Program-made: the position numbers and the translations under genes
In this document: one piece after another, positions 6,984 to 14,469 of the stretch
Layout: each line of letters opens with the position of its first letter
Position numbering within the stretch: position 1 is the first letter of the stretch
Notes under the pieces: generated by a model
What the model saw: the letters and a program-made list of their open reading frames with translations, nothing else
The model's database searches: none
Told to the model about the DNA's origin: nothing
From: Acidobacteriota bacterium
GTDB lineage: Bacteria; Acidobacteriota; Terriglobia; Terriglobales; SCQP01
Direction of reading: 5' to 3'
Assembly (NCBI GenBank): GCA_021818645.1
Contig: JAKATS010000258.1
Coordinates: 1-14,469 of the forward strand
DNA length: 14,469 nt

Positions 6984-9140
6984 ATGACCCAGCCTTTTTT
7001 TATTGAAGTGGGGTGTGAGGAAATCCCGGCCCGGTTTCTAGCCTCGCTGAGCCGGCAGTTTTACTTGAATTTGGGCGAAGAGTTGCAATCTTCTGGTTTA
7101 AGAAATCACCAGGCTCAATTGCAGACTGCCTATACGCCGCGGCGGCTGGCGGTTTGGATTGACCAAATTCTCGAGCGCCAACCGGACCGCGAGGAAGAAA
7201 TCGTCGGCCCGCCGGTCAAGGCGGCCTGTGACGCCCAGGGCAGCTACACGCCGGCGGCGCTGAACTTTGCCAAAAAATTCGGAGGCGCGGCTGAGGATTT
7301 ATACAAAGTCACCACGCTCAAGGGCGAATATATCGCCCTGCGGCGCAAAATCGCCGGCCAGAGCGCGGCCGAAATTTTATCCGGCATCATCCTGCGAGCC
7401 TGGAACCGGATGGAACTGCCGCGCTCGATGAAGTGGGATGAAAGCGGCTTCAGGTTCATCCGGCCGGTACGCTGGCTGGTGGTTCTGCTCGGAAGCGAAG
7501 TTATCCCGGTGCGGCTGGGCGAGGTCGCCAGCGGGCGCATCACCCGCGGGCACCGCACCCTGGGCAGCCAGGCCATTGAGCTGCAGCGGGCCGATGGCCA
7601 GGCATATTGCAATCTGCTGGAAAAGAATTTCGTCCTGGTTCGGACCGAAGCCCGGCGCGAACGCATCCAGGCCGGACTGCGGCAGCAGACGCCGGAAATA
7701 AAGTCGCAAGCGGTGGAGGACGCTGAGCTGTTGGAAATTCTGGTCAACCTGACGGAATTTCCCACCGTGATCCGGGGAGAATTTAACCGGCAATTTCTGG
7801 AGCTGCCGCGGGAAGTACTGGTGACGGTCATGCGAAATCACCAGCGCTATTTCGCCCTGCAAAGCGGGGATCAGGGAACATTAGCGCCGGGCTTTTTGGC
7901 CGTGGCCAACCAGGACCAGGACCGCGACGGACTGATCCGGCAGGGGCATGAACGGGTGCTGCGGGCCCGCTTTAACGATGCATTGTTTTTCTGGCGCCAT
8001 GACCGGCGCCGGAGCCTGGCTGACCGGCTGGAAGACTTGCAGCATATTACCTTCCACGCCAAACTGGGCAGCTATCATGACAAAACCCAGCGCATGCTGC
8101 GTCTGGCGGACCCATTATGTGAAGCTTTAAATATTGCCCCGCTGAAAGATGCCGTGCGCGCCGCCATGCGGCAGGCGAAATGCGATTTAAACACCGATCT
8201 GGTAATCGAGTTTACGGAACTGCAGGGACAGATCGGCGGGCGGATCGCCCAGGCGGAAGGCCAGGATGAAATGGTCTGGCAAGCCATTTATGACCATTAT
8301 CTGCCACTGGGCGGTTCGGATTCGATTCCGCGCGATTTGACCGGCGCGGCCGTCGCCCTTGCCGACAAATTGGATACGCTGGCCGGCATGTTCGCGATCG
8401 GGGAAATCCCCAGCGGTTCCCGCGACCCTTATGCGCTCCGGCGCGCGGGCAATGGGGTAGTGCGGATTCTGATCGAAAAACAACTCAGCGTATCTCTTCA
8501 ACTACTCCAGGGGAAAGCCCTGGAATCATTCGAACTGAATGCGGATGCCGGACGGACGGCAGAGGCGGAATTGCGGCGATTTTTTAGCGAACGGCAGGAG
8601 TCTTATTTTCAGGCCGTGAATGATTCAGCTTCGCGGGATGAAAAATATCCCATGGAGGAAATCCAGGCGGTTCTGCAGGCTCTCGAAGTAGTAGATGCGC
8701 TACATGCCGCCAGCGATCCTTATCGAGCCTGGGTCCGGCTGCAGGCCTTGCATCAGATCCGCACAGATCAGCCGGTCATTTTTGTTCAGGCGGCGGAAGT
8801 GTTCAAGCGCCTGAGAAATATAGTGCAGCAGGCGGGCGGAATCCATGAATGGCTGAACCAAACTCCGCATCTCGATGATGTTTATCCAGAAGGAATAGAA
8901 AAGGCTTTGTACCGACAGATTTCAGCCATCACTCTGCCCACCCCGGAAACTATCCAGCAGAAAGAATATGAAGATTACTTATTGAAGACGGCTCAATGCG
9001 CGTCGGAGGTGGAAAAATATTTTAATGAAGTCCGTGTGAATGATCCTAATCCTGACGATCGAAAAAGACGTTTAAGTTTTCTGGCATGGGCGACGGTTCA
9101 ACTGGGCCGGGTCGCCGATCTGGGCCGTTTATCCATATAA
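6984..9140 (+). CDS. glyS: Glycine--tRNA ligase beta subunit
   Basis: This is the tRNA-binding partner of GlyQ. At 718 residues it is near the family length (about 690-720). The N-terminus FFIEVGCEEIPARFL is diagnostic. The central HD-like domain is recognisable around residues 430-480 (YDHYLPLGGSDSIPRDLTGA, ADKLDTLAGMFAIG, then IPSGSRDPYALRRAGNGVVRIL). The C-terminal anticodon-binding domain ends in LGRVADLGRLSI, matching the usual end of the family. It starts four bases after the glyQ stop and has no Shine-Dalgarno of its own, so translation is probably coupled. It is convergent with the glycosyltransferase gene, leaving 53 bp between the stops. Confidence 0.98.
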   Translation: MTQPFFIEVGCEEIPARFLASLSRQFYLNLGEELQSSGLRNHQAQLQTAYTPRRLAVWIDQILERQPDREEEIVGPPVKAACDAQGSYTPAALNFAKKFGGAAEDLYKVTTLKGEYIALRRKIAGQSAAEILSGIILRAWNRMELPRSMKWDESGFRFIRPVRWLVVLLGSEVIPVRLGEVASGRITRGHRTLGSQAIELQRADGQAYCNLLEKNFVLVRTEARRERIQAGLRQQTPEIKSQAVEDAELLEILVNLTEFPTVIRGEFNRQFLELPREVLVTVMRNHQRYFALQSGDQGTLAPGFLAVANQDQDRDGLIRQGHERVLRARFNDALFFWRHDRRRSLADRLEDLQHITFHAKLGSYHDKTQRMLRLADPLCEALNIAPLKDAVRAAMRQAKCDLNTDLVIEFTELQGQIGGRIAQAEGQDEMVWQAIYDHYLPLGGSDSIPRDLTGAAVALADKLDTLAGMFAIGEIPSGSRDPYALRRAGNGVVRILIEKQLSVSLQLLQGKALESFELNADAGRTAEAELRRFFSERQESYFQAVNDSASRDEKYPMEEIQAVLQALEVVDALHAASDPYRAWVRLQALHQIRTDQPVIFVQAAEVFKRLRNIVQQAGGIHEWLNQTPHLDDVYPEGIEKALYRQISAITLPTPETIQQKEYEDYLLKTAQCASEVEKYFNEVRVNDPNPDDRKRRLSFLAWATVQLGRVADLGRLSI

Positions 9141-9193
9141 AACCAGGATCATTGGCGGCTGATGCTGCATGGCGATACCAATGCCGTGTTTGC

Positions 9194-10810
9194 TCAGGGC
9201 TGCGCCCGCGCAATCGCGATCCATTGGCCATCGGCATGAGCCTGCCAGATGGGGTGGGAATGCAGCCGGCTTAATAGCTGGGGCAGGCTGAGCGGCGGCT
9301 GGTAATGAAAATAGCGCCGCAGCCAGCCGCGCCAGAGGGCGCGCGCCGGCAGCAGCCATTTGGGCAGCGAATCCTCATCCGGCTGGTACTGGCGGGAATA
9401 GAGCAGCGCCACGGCAAAAGCGGGAGCGTTGCGCAGGCTGCGTTGATTGAAATTATTGATCTGCACTACGCGCAAAGGCCGGCGAACATAACCCAGGGCC
9501 GGCTCCGACAGCGCCTGGCTGGCCGGCCAGGCGGTGAGTATCGGCTGGTCATGTGAAAATTCCGCCAGATGCCGGGCGGCTCGCTGCTGCAGGCGGACAA
9601 ATGACGCCCACGATAGATTGTCCTCATAAGGAAATGGATAGGGCGGCCGCCAGAACCAGTGCAGAATGAACAAAGCGGAAATTGCAAATACGGCCAATCC
9701 CTGCCAGAGGCGGCGCGGCAATTTTTCCAGGCCGGCGGCGAGCCAGACATAAAGCAGCGCCTGGGCCGGCAAAAGATAGCGTGCGAGAATGGCGCCGCCG
9801 ATCAGTGAATGAACAAGCAGATAGGTAGCCACCAGCCAGGCAATGTCACGTGACAGCGGCACGGGCGCGCTATTCCTGCCTGAATGCCGGCGCCAGCCCC
9901 ACCAACCTGAAAGAACCAGCAGCCAGGCGCCGTTGTAAACAAAGAGCTGCCAAAGCCGTTGGACTACAACCAGGCTAAAGCGGGGCAGCAGGGCCAAAGG
10001 CGCCAGCGGCAGATTGTAGGCGAGAAATTCAGGATTGCCCATCCAGTAACCGGTCCTGGCGTGGTAATACCCGAGCCAGGCCAGCAAGGGAACGATGGCA
10101 AGAATATGCGGCCGACAGGCAGCCCAGAAAGATGACGAGGTTTGCGCGTCTGGCGACGATCCGGTTCGCACCCGCCGCAGCCAGGCAACCATATCGTGAA
10201 CCGCCAGCGCGGCGGGAACAATGGCCGCGGTTTCTTTGGTGATGCAGGCGAGAGCGGTGCAGGCTATATAGGCAAAAATGCGACGGCGCTGTCGTAAATA
10301 CACAGCCCAGACGATGAAAGCCGCCGCCGGCAGATCGAGCAGCGCCAGCGGCGCCTGGGCGAAAATCAAGGGTGCCAGTCCGGCCAGCAGCGGCGCCAGC
10401 ATGGCTGTTGTCCGGCCGTAAATGCCGCCCAATCGCGCAACGCCCGTCAACAGCAGTGAATAGAAGCCCAGCATGACCGCCCGCGTAACCCAGCGATGCA
10501 GGCCCGCCAGGCGCCAGGCCAGCGCCAGCACGGCCATGACCAGCGGCGGATGGCCGTTGGCCAGCGTGGTGCGCGGCACCCACCAGCCATGGTGGAAAAT
10601 ATCGAGCGCGGCGGGAACGAAATACCCGGCCTCATCCCAGTAGTAGGAAAGGTGCAGCGCCCAGACATGGGTCATGAAGCCCAGGGCGTAGAAGCCGGCG
10701 AATAGCAGAATGGAATTCTGCAACTCCGCCCATCGCCAGCCCGCGCTCAAAGACAAAGGCTGAAGATCGGTTTCGATCTTCGGGATATCTGGATTGGACA
10801 AGCTTGGCAT
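9194..10810 (-). CDS. Polytopic membrane glycosyltransferase, GT39/ArnT-like (GT-C fold)
   Basis: This 538-residue membrane protein has about ten or more hydrophobic segments. After the first membrane helix comes YYWDEAGYF (D59-E60), the acidic pair that GT-C enzymes carry in the first periplasmic loop, and then NGHPPL at 86-90, typical of ArnT/GT39-like proteins. KET at 192-194 follows a loop between helices and is also common in this group. Such enzymes move a sugar from a polyprenyl-phosphate carrier to a lipid or protein on the outer face of the inner membrane; donor and acceptor cannot be read from the sequence. The C-terminal 150 residues form a soluble periplasmic-type domain. It is the last gene of the minus-strand block, 89 bp after DUF3467, with a hairpin in between. 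The start at 10810 has only a weak ribosome binding site, so the true start could differ slightly. Confidence 0.8.
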   Translation of the reverse strand: MPSLSNPDIPKIETDLQPLSLSAGWRWAELQNSILLFAGFYALGFMTHVWALHLSYYWDEAGYFVPAALDIFHHGWWVPRTTLANGHPPLVMAVLALAWRLAGLHRWVTRAVMLGFYSLLLTGVARLGGIYGRTTAMLAPLLAGLAPLIFAQAPLALLDLPAAAFIVWAVYLRQRRRIFAYIACTALACITKETAAIVPAALAVHDMVAWLRRVRTGSSPDAQTSSSFWAACRPHILAIVPLLAWLGYYHARTGYWMGNPEFLAYNLPLAPLALLPRFSLVVVQRLWQLFVYNGAWLLVLSGWWGWRRHSGRNSAPVPLSRDIAWLVATYLLVHSLIGGAILARYLLPAQALLYVWLAAGLEKLPRRLWQGLAVFAISALFILHWFWRPPYPFPYEDNLSWASFVRLQQRAARHLAEFSHDQPILTAWPASQALSEPALGYVRRPLRVVQINNFNQRSLRNAPAFAVALLYSRQYQPDEDSLPKWLLPARALWRGWLRRYFHYQPPLSLPQLLSRLHSHPIWQAHADGQWIAIARAQP

Positions 10811-10817
10811 GCTCAGC

Positions 10818-10840
10818 CGCCATCATACAGGATGATGGTG
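10818..10840 (-). repeat. Inverted repeat just upstream of the glycosyltransferase start
   Basis: CGCCATCAT (10818-10826) pairs with ATGATGGTG (10832-10840) with one G-T pair and a five-base loop, ACAGG. It lies eight bases upstream of the start codon on the minus strand and lacks a T tract. It could affect ribosome access, or be incidental. Confidence 0.35.
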
Positions 10841-10876
10841 CGGAGTTCGTGGAGGGTATGAAATTCGTGAGTCACT

Positions 10877-10892
10877 GACCGGGGGCCCGGTC
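10877..10892 (-). terminator. GC-rich hairpin after DUF3467, possible weak terminator or attenuator
   Basis: GACCGG (10877-10882) pairs with CCGGTC (10887-10892) around a four-base loop, starting eight bases after the DUF3467 stop. No T run follows on the minus strand, so it would be at best a weak or factor-assisted terminator between DUF3467 and the glycosyltransferase gene. Confidence 0.35.
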
Positions 10893-10899
10893 TGCGTAC

Positions 10900-11199
10900 C
10901 TACTGCACCTGGCCGGTGTCGGGCAGGGGATTAAGCTGAATCGAGCCAAAGGCTTTTTCGTAATTGGCCACGTGCGATTCGAGCAGATTCAGCACCGCCT
11001 TGGCCTGCTGCGGGCTGAGATAGATGCCTTGAAACATGTGAATTTCCACCTCGTCAGGCACTTTCTGATCCATCAGCCCGAACTGCAGAAAAAAATCCCA
11101 GGTGCTGGGGCGGATCTGCACCGAGTTGGAGTACTGCTCGCGGTACTCGGGCTTGAGGACGACCTTGATGCGCGGTTGGGGAGGAAGGGGAGGGTTCAT
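10900..11199 (-). CDS. DUF3467 domain protein
   Basis: The 99-residue cytoplasmic protein matches DUF3467 by eye. It has EYREQYSNSVQIRPSTWDFFLQFG in the first half. A VEIHMFQGIYLSPQQAKAVLNLL block follows, then YEKAFGSIQL near the end. The function of the family is unknown. It lies 25 bp downstream of the second DUF507 gene on the same strand and is probably co-transcribed with the pair. The start is not supported by a Shine-Dalgarno; the bases before ATG are CTCCT, which resembles the anti-Shine-Dalgarno instead. No signal peptide or membrane segment is seen. Confidence 0.85.
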   Translation of the reverse strand: MNPPLPPQPRIKVVLKPEYREQYSNSVQIRPSTWDFFLQFGLMDQKVPDEVEIHMFQGIYLSPQQAKAVLNLLESHVANYEKAFGSIQLNPLPDTGQVQ

Positions 11200-11224
11200 A
11201 GGAGTTAGATCAGGATGGCAAATT

Positions 11225-11500
11225 TCACACGCCGAGTTTTTTCAAGGCTTCCTGGTAATGACGGCGGTAGAGCAAATCCCATTCCTGGCTGCCTTCGAGA
11301 ATTTCGCGTTTCTGGGATGCGATTTTCACCCGCGCCTCGGCGTCAATTTTTTCCTCGGCGTGCAGCATCTGTTCGAGCTGCTGGCGGATCAGCAGCCGCA
11401 GATCGTTGCGCTCGATTCGGAACACCACTTCCGGATGTCCCGCCAGTTCAGCGGTCACTACGTGAGCGAGCTGGTTGACTTTTTCCCGCGACAAGCGCAT
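11225..11500 (-). CDS. DUF507 family protein, downstream copy
   Basis: This 91-residue, highly charged, mostly helical protein is of unknown function. It starts MRLSREKVNQLAHVV and carries AEEKIDAEAR in the middle, which aligns with VENRINEEAR in the upstream neighbour, so the two are paralogues. The ATG overlaps the stop of the upstream copy by one base (TAATG), indicating translational coupling and suggesting a 1:1 complex. As I recall, PF04368 proteins in some phyla are about twice this length, so the pair may equal one longer protein split in two. Confidence 0.85.
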   Translation of the reverse strand: MRLSREKVNQLAHVVTAELAGHPEVVFRIERNDLRLLIRQQLEQMLHAEEKIDAEARVKIASQKREILEGSQEWDLLYRRHYQEALKKLGV

Positions 11501-11778
11501 TAGAGCACCACCTTTTTCTGTCGCACCAGCTCGTTTTTGATTTTCCGGAAGGCTTCCGAATACCCGGCTCCCAGTTGCTGCATCTGGGCCGAGTGGGCGG
11601 AAAGAATAGCCCGCGCCTCTTCGTTAATACGATTTTCCACGTTGAGCTCTTCAGTGATCGCTTGATGAACCCAATCCGCCACAGCAGCCGTGCGCGGCGC
11701 CTCAATGGCTTTGGCTTCGATCAAACGCCGCGTCAGTTCGCGGGAAAGATAGGTTACGTATTCGCGCGCAATTGGCAT
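11500..11778 (-). CDS. DUF507 family protein, upstream copy
   Basis: The 92-residue helical, charged protein begins MPIAREYVTYLSRELTRRLIE and contains EELNVENRINEEARAIL, the block shared with its downstream paralogue. No catalytic motif, signal peptide or membrane helix is visible and the role is unknown. It opens the DUF507-DUF507-DUF3467 set, 65 bp after the Nudix gene on the same strand. The start has a pyrimidine-rich leader (CACCTTATCTTT) rather than a Shine-Dalgarno. Confidence 0.85.
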   Translation of the reverse strand: MPIAREYVTYLSRELTRRLIEAKAIEAPRTAAVADWVHQAITEELNVENRINEEARAILSAHSAQMQQLGAGYSEAFRKIKNELVRQKKVVL

Positions 11779-11843
11779 AAAGATAAGGTGAAGCAGGCAG
11801 CGCCGCGCAGCGGAAGTTTCGATCCGCCGCTCAGCGATAAATC

Positions 11844-12272
11844 TTATTTTACCCGCAGGGCGGCAAAAAGTTCGGGCCAGACCCGGCGGTCGGCCTCGAG
11901 CAGATCGAAACTCGGGACCGCAGACGGTACGACCCAGCGGATTTGTTCAAAAACGCGATTGACAGGCGTGCCGGTAAATCCAACCATTTGATAAAAAGCC
12001 AGCTCCAGCAGTCCGGTTTCCGGGTAGTGATGGCGAATGCGCAGCAGCAGCCGTTCCGGCCAGGCCCTAATACACAGCTCTTCCTGGAATTCGCGTGTCA
12101 GCGCCGCGGTTTCGCTTTCTCCGGCCTCGACTTTGCCGCCGGGAAACTCCCATTTCCCGCCCTGCCGGCCGGTGAGCGCGCGCTGGCAGAGCAGAATTTC
12201 ACCCGCCGGATTCAACAGCAACCCGCCGACGATCAGCTGCGCGGCATTTTCCTGCCCGGAGGTATCCGCCAT
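11844..12272 (-). CDS. MutT-like Nudix hydrolase
   Basis: This 142-residue hydrolase probably cleaves oxidised or non-canonical nucleoside triphosphates such as 8-oxo-dGTP to the monophosphate and pyrophosphate. The order is a beta-rich start with GGLLLNPAGEILLCQR, WEFPGGKVEAGE, then the Nudix box G46-x5-E52-x7-R60-E61-F-x-E64-E65-L-C67-I68. All metal-binding acids are present, but Cys67 replaces the usual Gly near the end of the box. The FPGGKVE context and short length favour the MutT/CTP pyrophosphohydrolase group, though substrate cannot be fixed by sequence. It diverges from era with only 29 bp between the starts and lies upstream of the DUF507 genes on the same strand. Confidence 0.88.
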   Translation of the reverse strand: MADTSGQENAAQLIVGGLLLNPAGEILLCQRALTGRQGGKWEFPGGKVEAGESETAALTREFQEELCIRAWPERLLLRIRHHYPETGLLELAFYQMVGFTGTPVNRVFEQIRWVVPSAVPSFDLLEADRRVWPELFAALRVK

Positions 12273-12301
12273 GGGTTCTATCTTGACCGATAATAAACGG
12301 A

Positions 12302-13288
12302 ATGGCTGCCAGCAATCATCCGAAGCCGGAAAGCAGCGGGTTGCGCTCGGGCTTTATCGCCATTATCGGCCGCCCCAATGTGGGGAAAAGCACGCTGCTG
12401 AACCGGATTCTGGGCCGCAAGCTGGCCATAGTAACCCCGCACCCGCAGACCACGCGCACGCATTTATTGGGCATTTACCGCCAGCCGGCCGCAGCCTCAC
12501 ACCAGGCGGTGCAGTTGATTTTAGTGGATACGCCCGGCGTGCATCGCGGCAACACCCAGCATAACCGCGAGATGCTGCGGCACGTGCGGCAGGGGCTTGA
12601 AGGGCGCGACGCGGCGCTGCTCATGGTGGACGTGACTCGCCCCTTCGGAACTGAAGACGCCCAGGCGCTCGATCTGGTGCGGCTTCCCGAGCCCGGTCCC
12701 AGCCCGCTGCCGGTGGTGCTCGCGCTCAATAAAATCGACCGGCTGGCGGATCGCCGCGAGCTGCTACCCATCCTTGCAGCCTGGAAAAAACGCCATGATT
12801 TTGCGGCTCTGGTGCCCATCTCGGCGCAGACTGGCGAGCAGGTGGACCGGCTTCTGCAAGGCCTGATCGAACTGTTGCCGGAAGGACCGGAATATTTTCC
12901 CGAAGGCCAGATCACCAATCAATCCGACCGCTTCCTGGTCGCCGAACTGGTGCGCGAAGCGGCCATGCGTCGCCTGCGGGATGAACTTCCCCACGCCATC
13001 GCAGTGCAGATTGAAAAGCTGGCGCCCGGCCCGCGCCTGACCCGCATCGAGGCCGTCATTTACTGTGAGCGCGAGGGGCAGAAAGCGATCCTGGTGGGCC
13101 AGCACGGGGAACAGATCCGGGCAATCGGCATCCAGGCCCGGCGCGAACTGGAAAAGCATCTGGGCGCGCAGGTGTTTCTCGGCCTGCATGTCGTGGTGCG
13201 GGAACAATGGCGCGAAGACCGCGGCTTTTTACGCAGCCTGCATGAGGAAGAAAACGGCACCGATCTCAAAAATCCTTATAATGAATAG
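12302..13288 (+). CDS. era: GTPase Era
   Basis: Era binds 16S rRNA near its 3' end and assists 30S subunit maturation. The 328-residue protein has an ordered G domain: G1 GRPNVGKS (23-30), G2 region TPHPQTTR (45-52), G3 DTPG (76-79), G4 NKID (143-146) and G5 SAQ (174-176). A C-terminal KH domain follows (about 235-310), with the RNA-binding helix-turn GQHGEQIRAIG. The N-terminus is about 15 residues longer than in E. coli and the C-terminal tail is slightly extended. It diverges from the Nudix gene, and nrdR follows after 15 bp, so era-nrdR-glnD is probably one operon. Confidence 0.97.
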   Translation: MAASNHPKPESSGLRSGFIAIIGRPNVGKSTLLNRILGRKLAIVTPHPQTTRTHLLGIYRQPAAASHQAVQLILVDTPGVHRGNTQHNREMLRHVRQGLEGRDAALLMVDVTRPFGTEDAQALDLVRLPEPGPSPLPVVLALNKIDRLADRRELLPILAAWKKRHDFAALVPISAQTGEQVDRLLQGLIELLPEGPEYFPEGQITNQSDRFLVAELVREAAMRRLRDELPHAIAVQIEKLAPGPRLTRIEAVIYCEREGQKAILVGQHGEQIRAIGIQARRELEKHLGAQVFLGLHVVVREQWREDRGFLRSLHEEENGTDLKNPYNE

Positions 13289-13303
13289 CTTGCCCATAAT
13301 CCT

Positions 13304-13789
13304 ATGAAGTGTCCCTTTTGCGGCCATCAGGAAGATAAAGTGGTGGATTCGCGGGAATCCAAGGAGCGCGAGGCCATCCGCCGGCGGCGCGAATGCCTCA
13401 ACTGCGAGCGCCGTTTCACCACCTATGAGCGGATTGATGAAATCCCCTACATGGTGGTGAAAAAAGACGGCCGGCGGGAAAAATTTGATCGCCAGAAAGT
13501 TTTGAACGGCCTGCTGCATGCCTGCGAAAAACGCCCGGTCGGCATGCCCGCGCTGGAGGCCACAGTCAATGAAATCGAAACCCGGGTGATGGACGCCAGC
13601 GAGCGCGAGGTGCAGACCAGTGAGATCGGCAAGTTCATCATGGATCGCCTGCGCCTGCTAGATAAAGTTGCCTATGTGCGCTTCGCGTCGGTGTATCTCG
13701 ATTTTAAAAACGTGCAGGAGTTCATGGACGAACTGCAGACCCTTCTGCGCCAGCATGATTCCGGACGCCGCCCGGGCGGCAACGGATAA
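13304..13789 (+). CDS. nrdR: Transcriptional repressor NrdR
   Basis: NrdR senses dATP/ATP through an ATP-cone and represses ribonucleotide reductase genes by binding NrdR boxes. The 161-residue protein has the N-terminal zinc ribbon C3-P-F-C6 and C31-L-N-C34 with the basic RRRRE segment before the second pair. The ATP-cone lies at about 49-139 (MVVKKDGRREKFDRQKVLNGL, then YVRFASVYLDF). Length and motifs are standard and the protein looks functional. No nrd genes are in the window, so its targets are elsewhere. It lies 15 bp after era and 6 bp before glnD. Confidence 0.97.
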   Translation: MKCPFCGHQEDKVVDSRESKEREAIRRRRECLNCERRFTTYERIDEIPYMVVKKDGRREKFDRQKVLNGLLHACEKRPVGMPALEATVNEIETRVMDASEREVQTSEIGKFIMDRLRLLDKVAYVRFASVYLDFKNVQEFMDELQTLLRQHDSGRRPGGNG

Positions 13790-13795
13790 TTGAAT

Positions 13796-14469
13796 ATGCC
13801 CGCGCCCTCACTTGATCCGGCGCCGCTGCCGCCGGAGCGCCTGCAGGAAATTGGTCTTGCCGTGGTCAGCGCCCTGCGCCGACAGGAAGAGAGCTTTTTT
13901 GCCCGTCCCCGCGGCCGCGAGGATGGACAGCAGCGGGCGCAGCTTGCCGATCAGATCACCCGGGAAATGTTCGCAGCCTGGCTTGCCGGCCAGCCAGGCG
14001 TGAGCCTGGCGGCAGTGGGCGGCTTTGGCCGCGGCGAACTGTTCCCGAGTTCCGATATTGATCTGTTGTTTTTCTTCTCACGGCCGCCCGATACCGCGAT
14101 GAAAGCCAGACTGCGGGGATATTTGCAGTCGCTTTGGGATGTGCACCTGCGGGTCAGCCACGGCGTGCGTGCGCCGGAAGAATGCGGCGAGCTGCATGAG
14201 GGCAACACCGAATTCACCATCGGCTTGCTGGATATGCGGCCGCTCGCCGGCGAGGCGGAATTGTACGAGCAGGCGCGCCAGCACCTGGCCCGGCTGCTGT
14301 CCAAAAAAGCCCCGCTGGTCAGCCAGCGGCTGGAAGAGCTGATTCGCGAGCGCCATGCCAGATTCGCCGACACGGTTTTTCATCTGGAACCCAACGTGAA
14401 GGAATCGCCCGGCGGGCTGCGCGACCTGCACGCGGTGAGCTGGCTGCGCGCGCTGGAATGGACGGGCGA
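13796..14469 (+). CDS. glnD: PII uridylyltransferase / uridylyl-removing enzyme GlnD, 3' truncated by window edge
   Basis: Read from ATG 13796, six bases after the nrdR stop, the frame stays open to the last base, giving 224 complete codons of a protein normally about 850-900 residues. The visible part is the nucleotidyltransferase domain. It has the signature G75-G-F-G-R-G-E-L-F-P-S-S-D87-I-D89-L, where the two aspartates bind catalytic metal, and EPNVKESPGGLRDLH from residue 198, which is diagnostic of GlnD. The enzyme modifies PII proteins according to glutamine level. The HD and ACT domains would lie beyond the window. No PII or glutamine synthetase gene is visible here. Confidence 0.93.
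   Translation, partial: MPAPSLDPAPLPPERLQEIGLAVVSALRRQEESFFARPRGREDGQQRAQLADQITREMFAAWLAGQPGVSLAAVGGFGRGELFPSSDIDLLFFFSRPPDTAMKARLRGYLQSLWDVHLRVSHGVRAPEECGELHEGNTEFTIGLLDMRPLAGEAELYEQARQHLARLLSKKAPLVSQRLEELIRERHARFADTVFHLEPNVKESPGGLRDLHAVSWLRALEWTG

Noticed and set aside
9150..9183. CATTGG/CCAATG inverted repeat between the convergent glyS and glycosyltransferase genes
   Set aside because: Only six base pairs around a 22-base loop, with no adjacent T run, which is too weak to call a terminator.
11810..11827. GCGGA/TCCGC inverted repeat between the Nudix and DUF507 genes
   Set aside because: Five base pairs with an eight-base loop and no T tract do not support a terminator or operator call.

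Overview
The window looks like a chromosomal segment of a free-living bacterium with fairly high GC content, most likely an Acidobacteriota member. That placement is an inference from the mix of genes: a two-subunit glycyl-tRNA synthetase (glyQ/glyS), a secreted M13 peptidase, a short Acidobacteria-style type IV pilin-like protein, a pair of small DUF507 proteins with a DUF3467 protein, and a membrane pyrophosphatase. I saw no mobile element, CRISPR array, tRNA or rRNA.

Layout. (1) 1-1836, + strand: the 3' part of a membrane-bound proton-translocating pyrophosphatase, cut by the left edge. (2) 1925-2422, +: a prepilin-like protein whose start codon lies in a perfect 16-bp inverted repeat. (3) A strong hairpin at 2445-2482 separates it from a convergent M13 zinc metallopeptidase (2493-4541, -). 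(4) 4570-5049, -: a rhodanese-like gene interrupted by an in-frame TGA exactly where the family has the second cysteine of its active-site loop. It is either a pseudogene or a selenoprotein candidate. (5) 5273-9140, +: a compact recO-glyQ-glyS cluster for recombinational repair and glycyl-tRNA charging. (6) 9194-12272, -: a block reading mutT-type Nudix hydrolase, DUF507, DUF507, DUF3467, then a membrane glycosyltransferase of the GT39/ArnT-like type. (7) 12302 to the right edge, +: era, nrdR and the 5' part of glnD, covering ribosome assembly, ribonucleotide reductase control and nitrogen/PII signalling.

Most of the window is housekeeping. The points most worth a second look are the UGA-interrupted rhodanese with a small hairpin at a bSECIS-like distance, the hairpin covering the pilin start codon, the translationally coupled DUF507 pair next to DUF3467, and the divergent nucleotide-binding loop of the pyrophosphatase. 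Many starts lack a Shine-Dalgarno sequence, and several are instead directly preceded by a CCC or CCT triplet. I found no clear new defence or mobile system.
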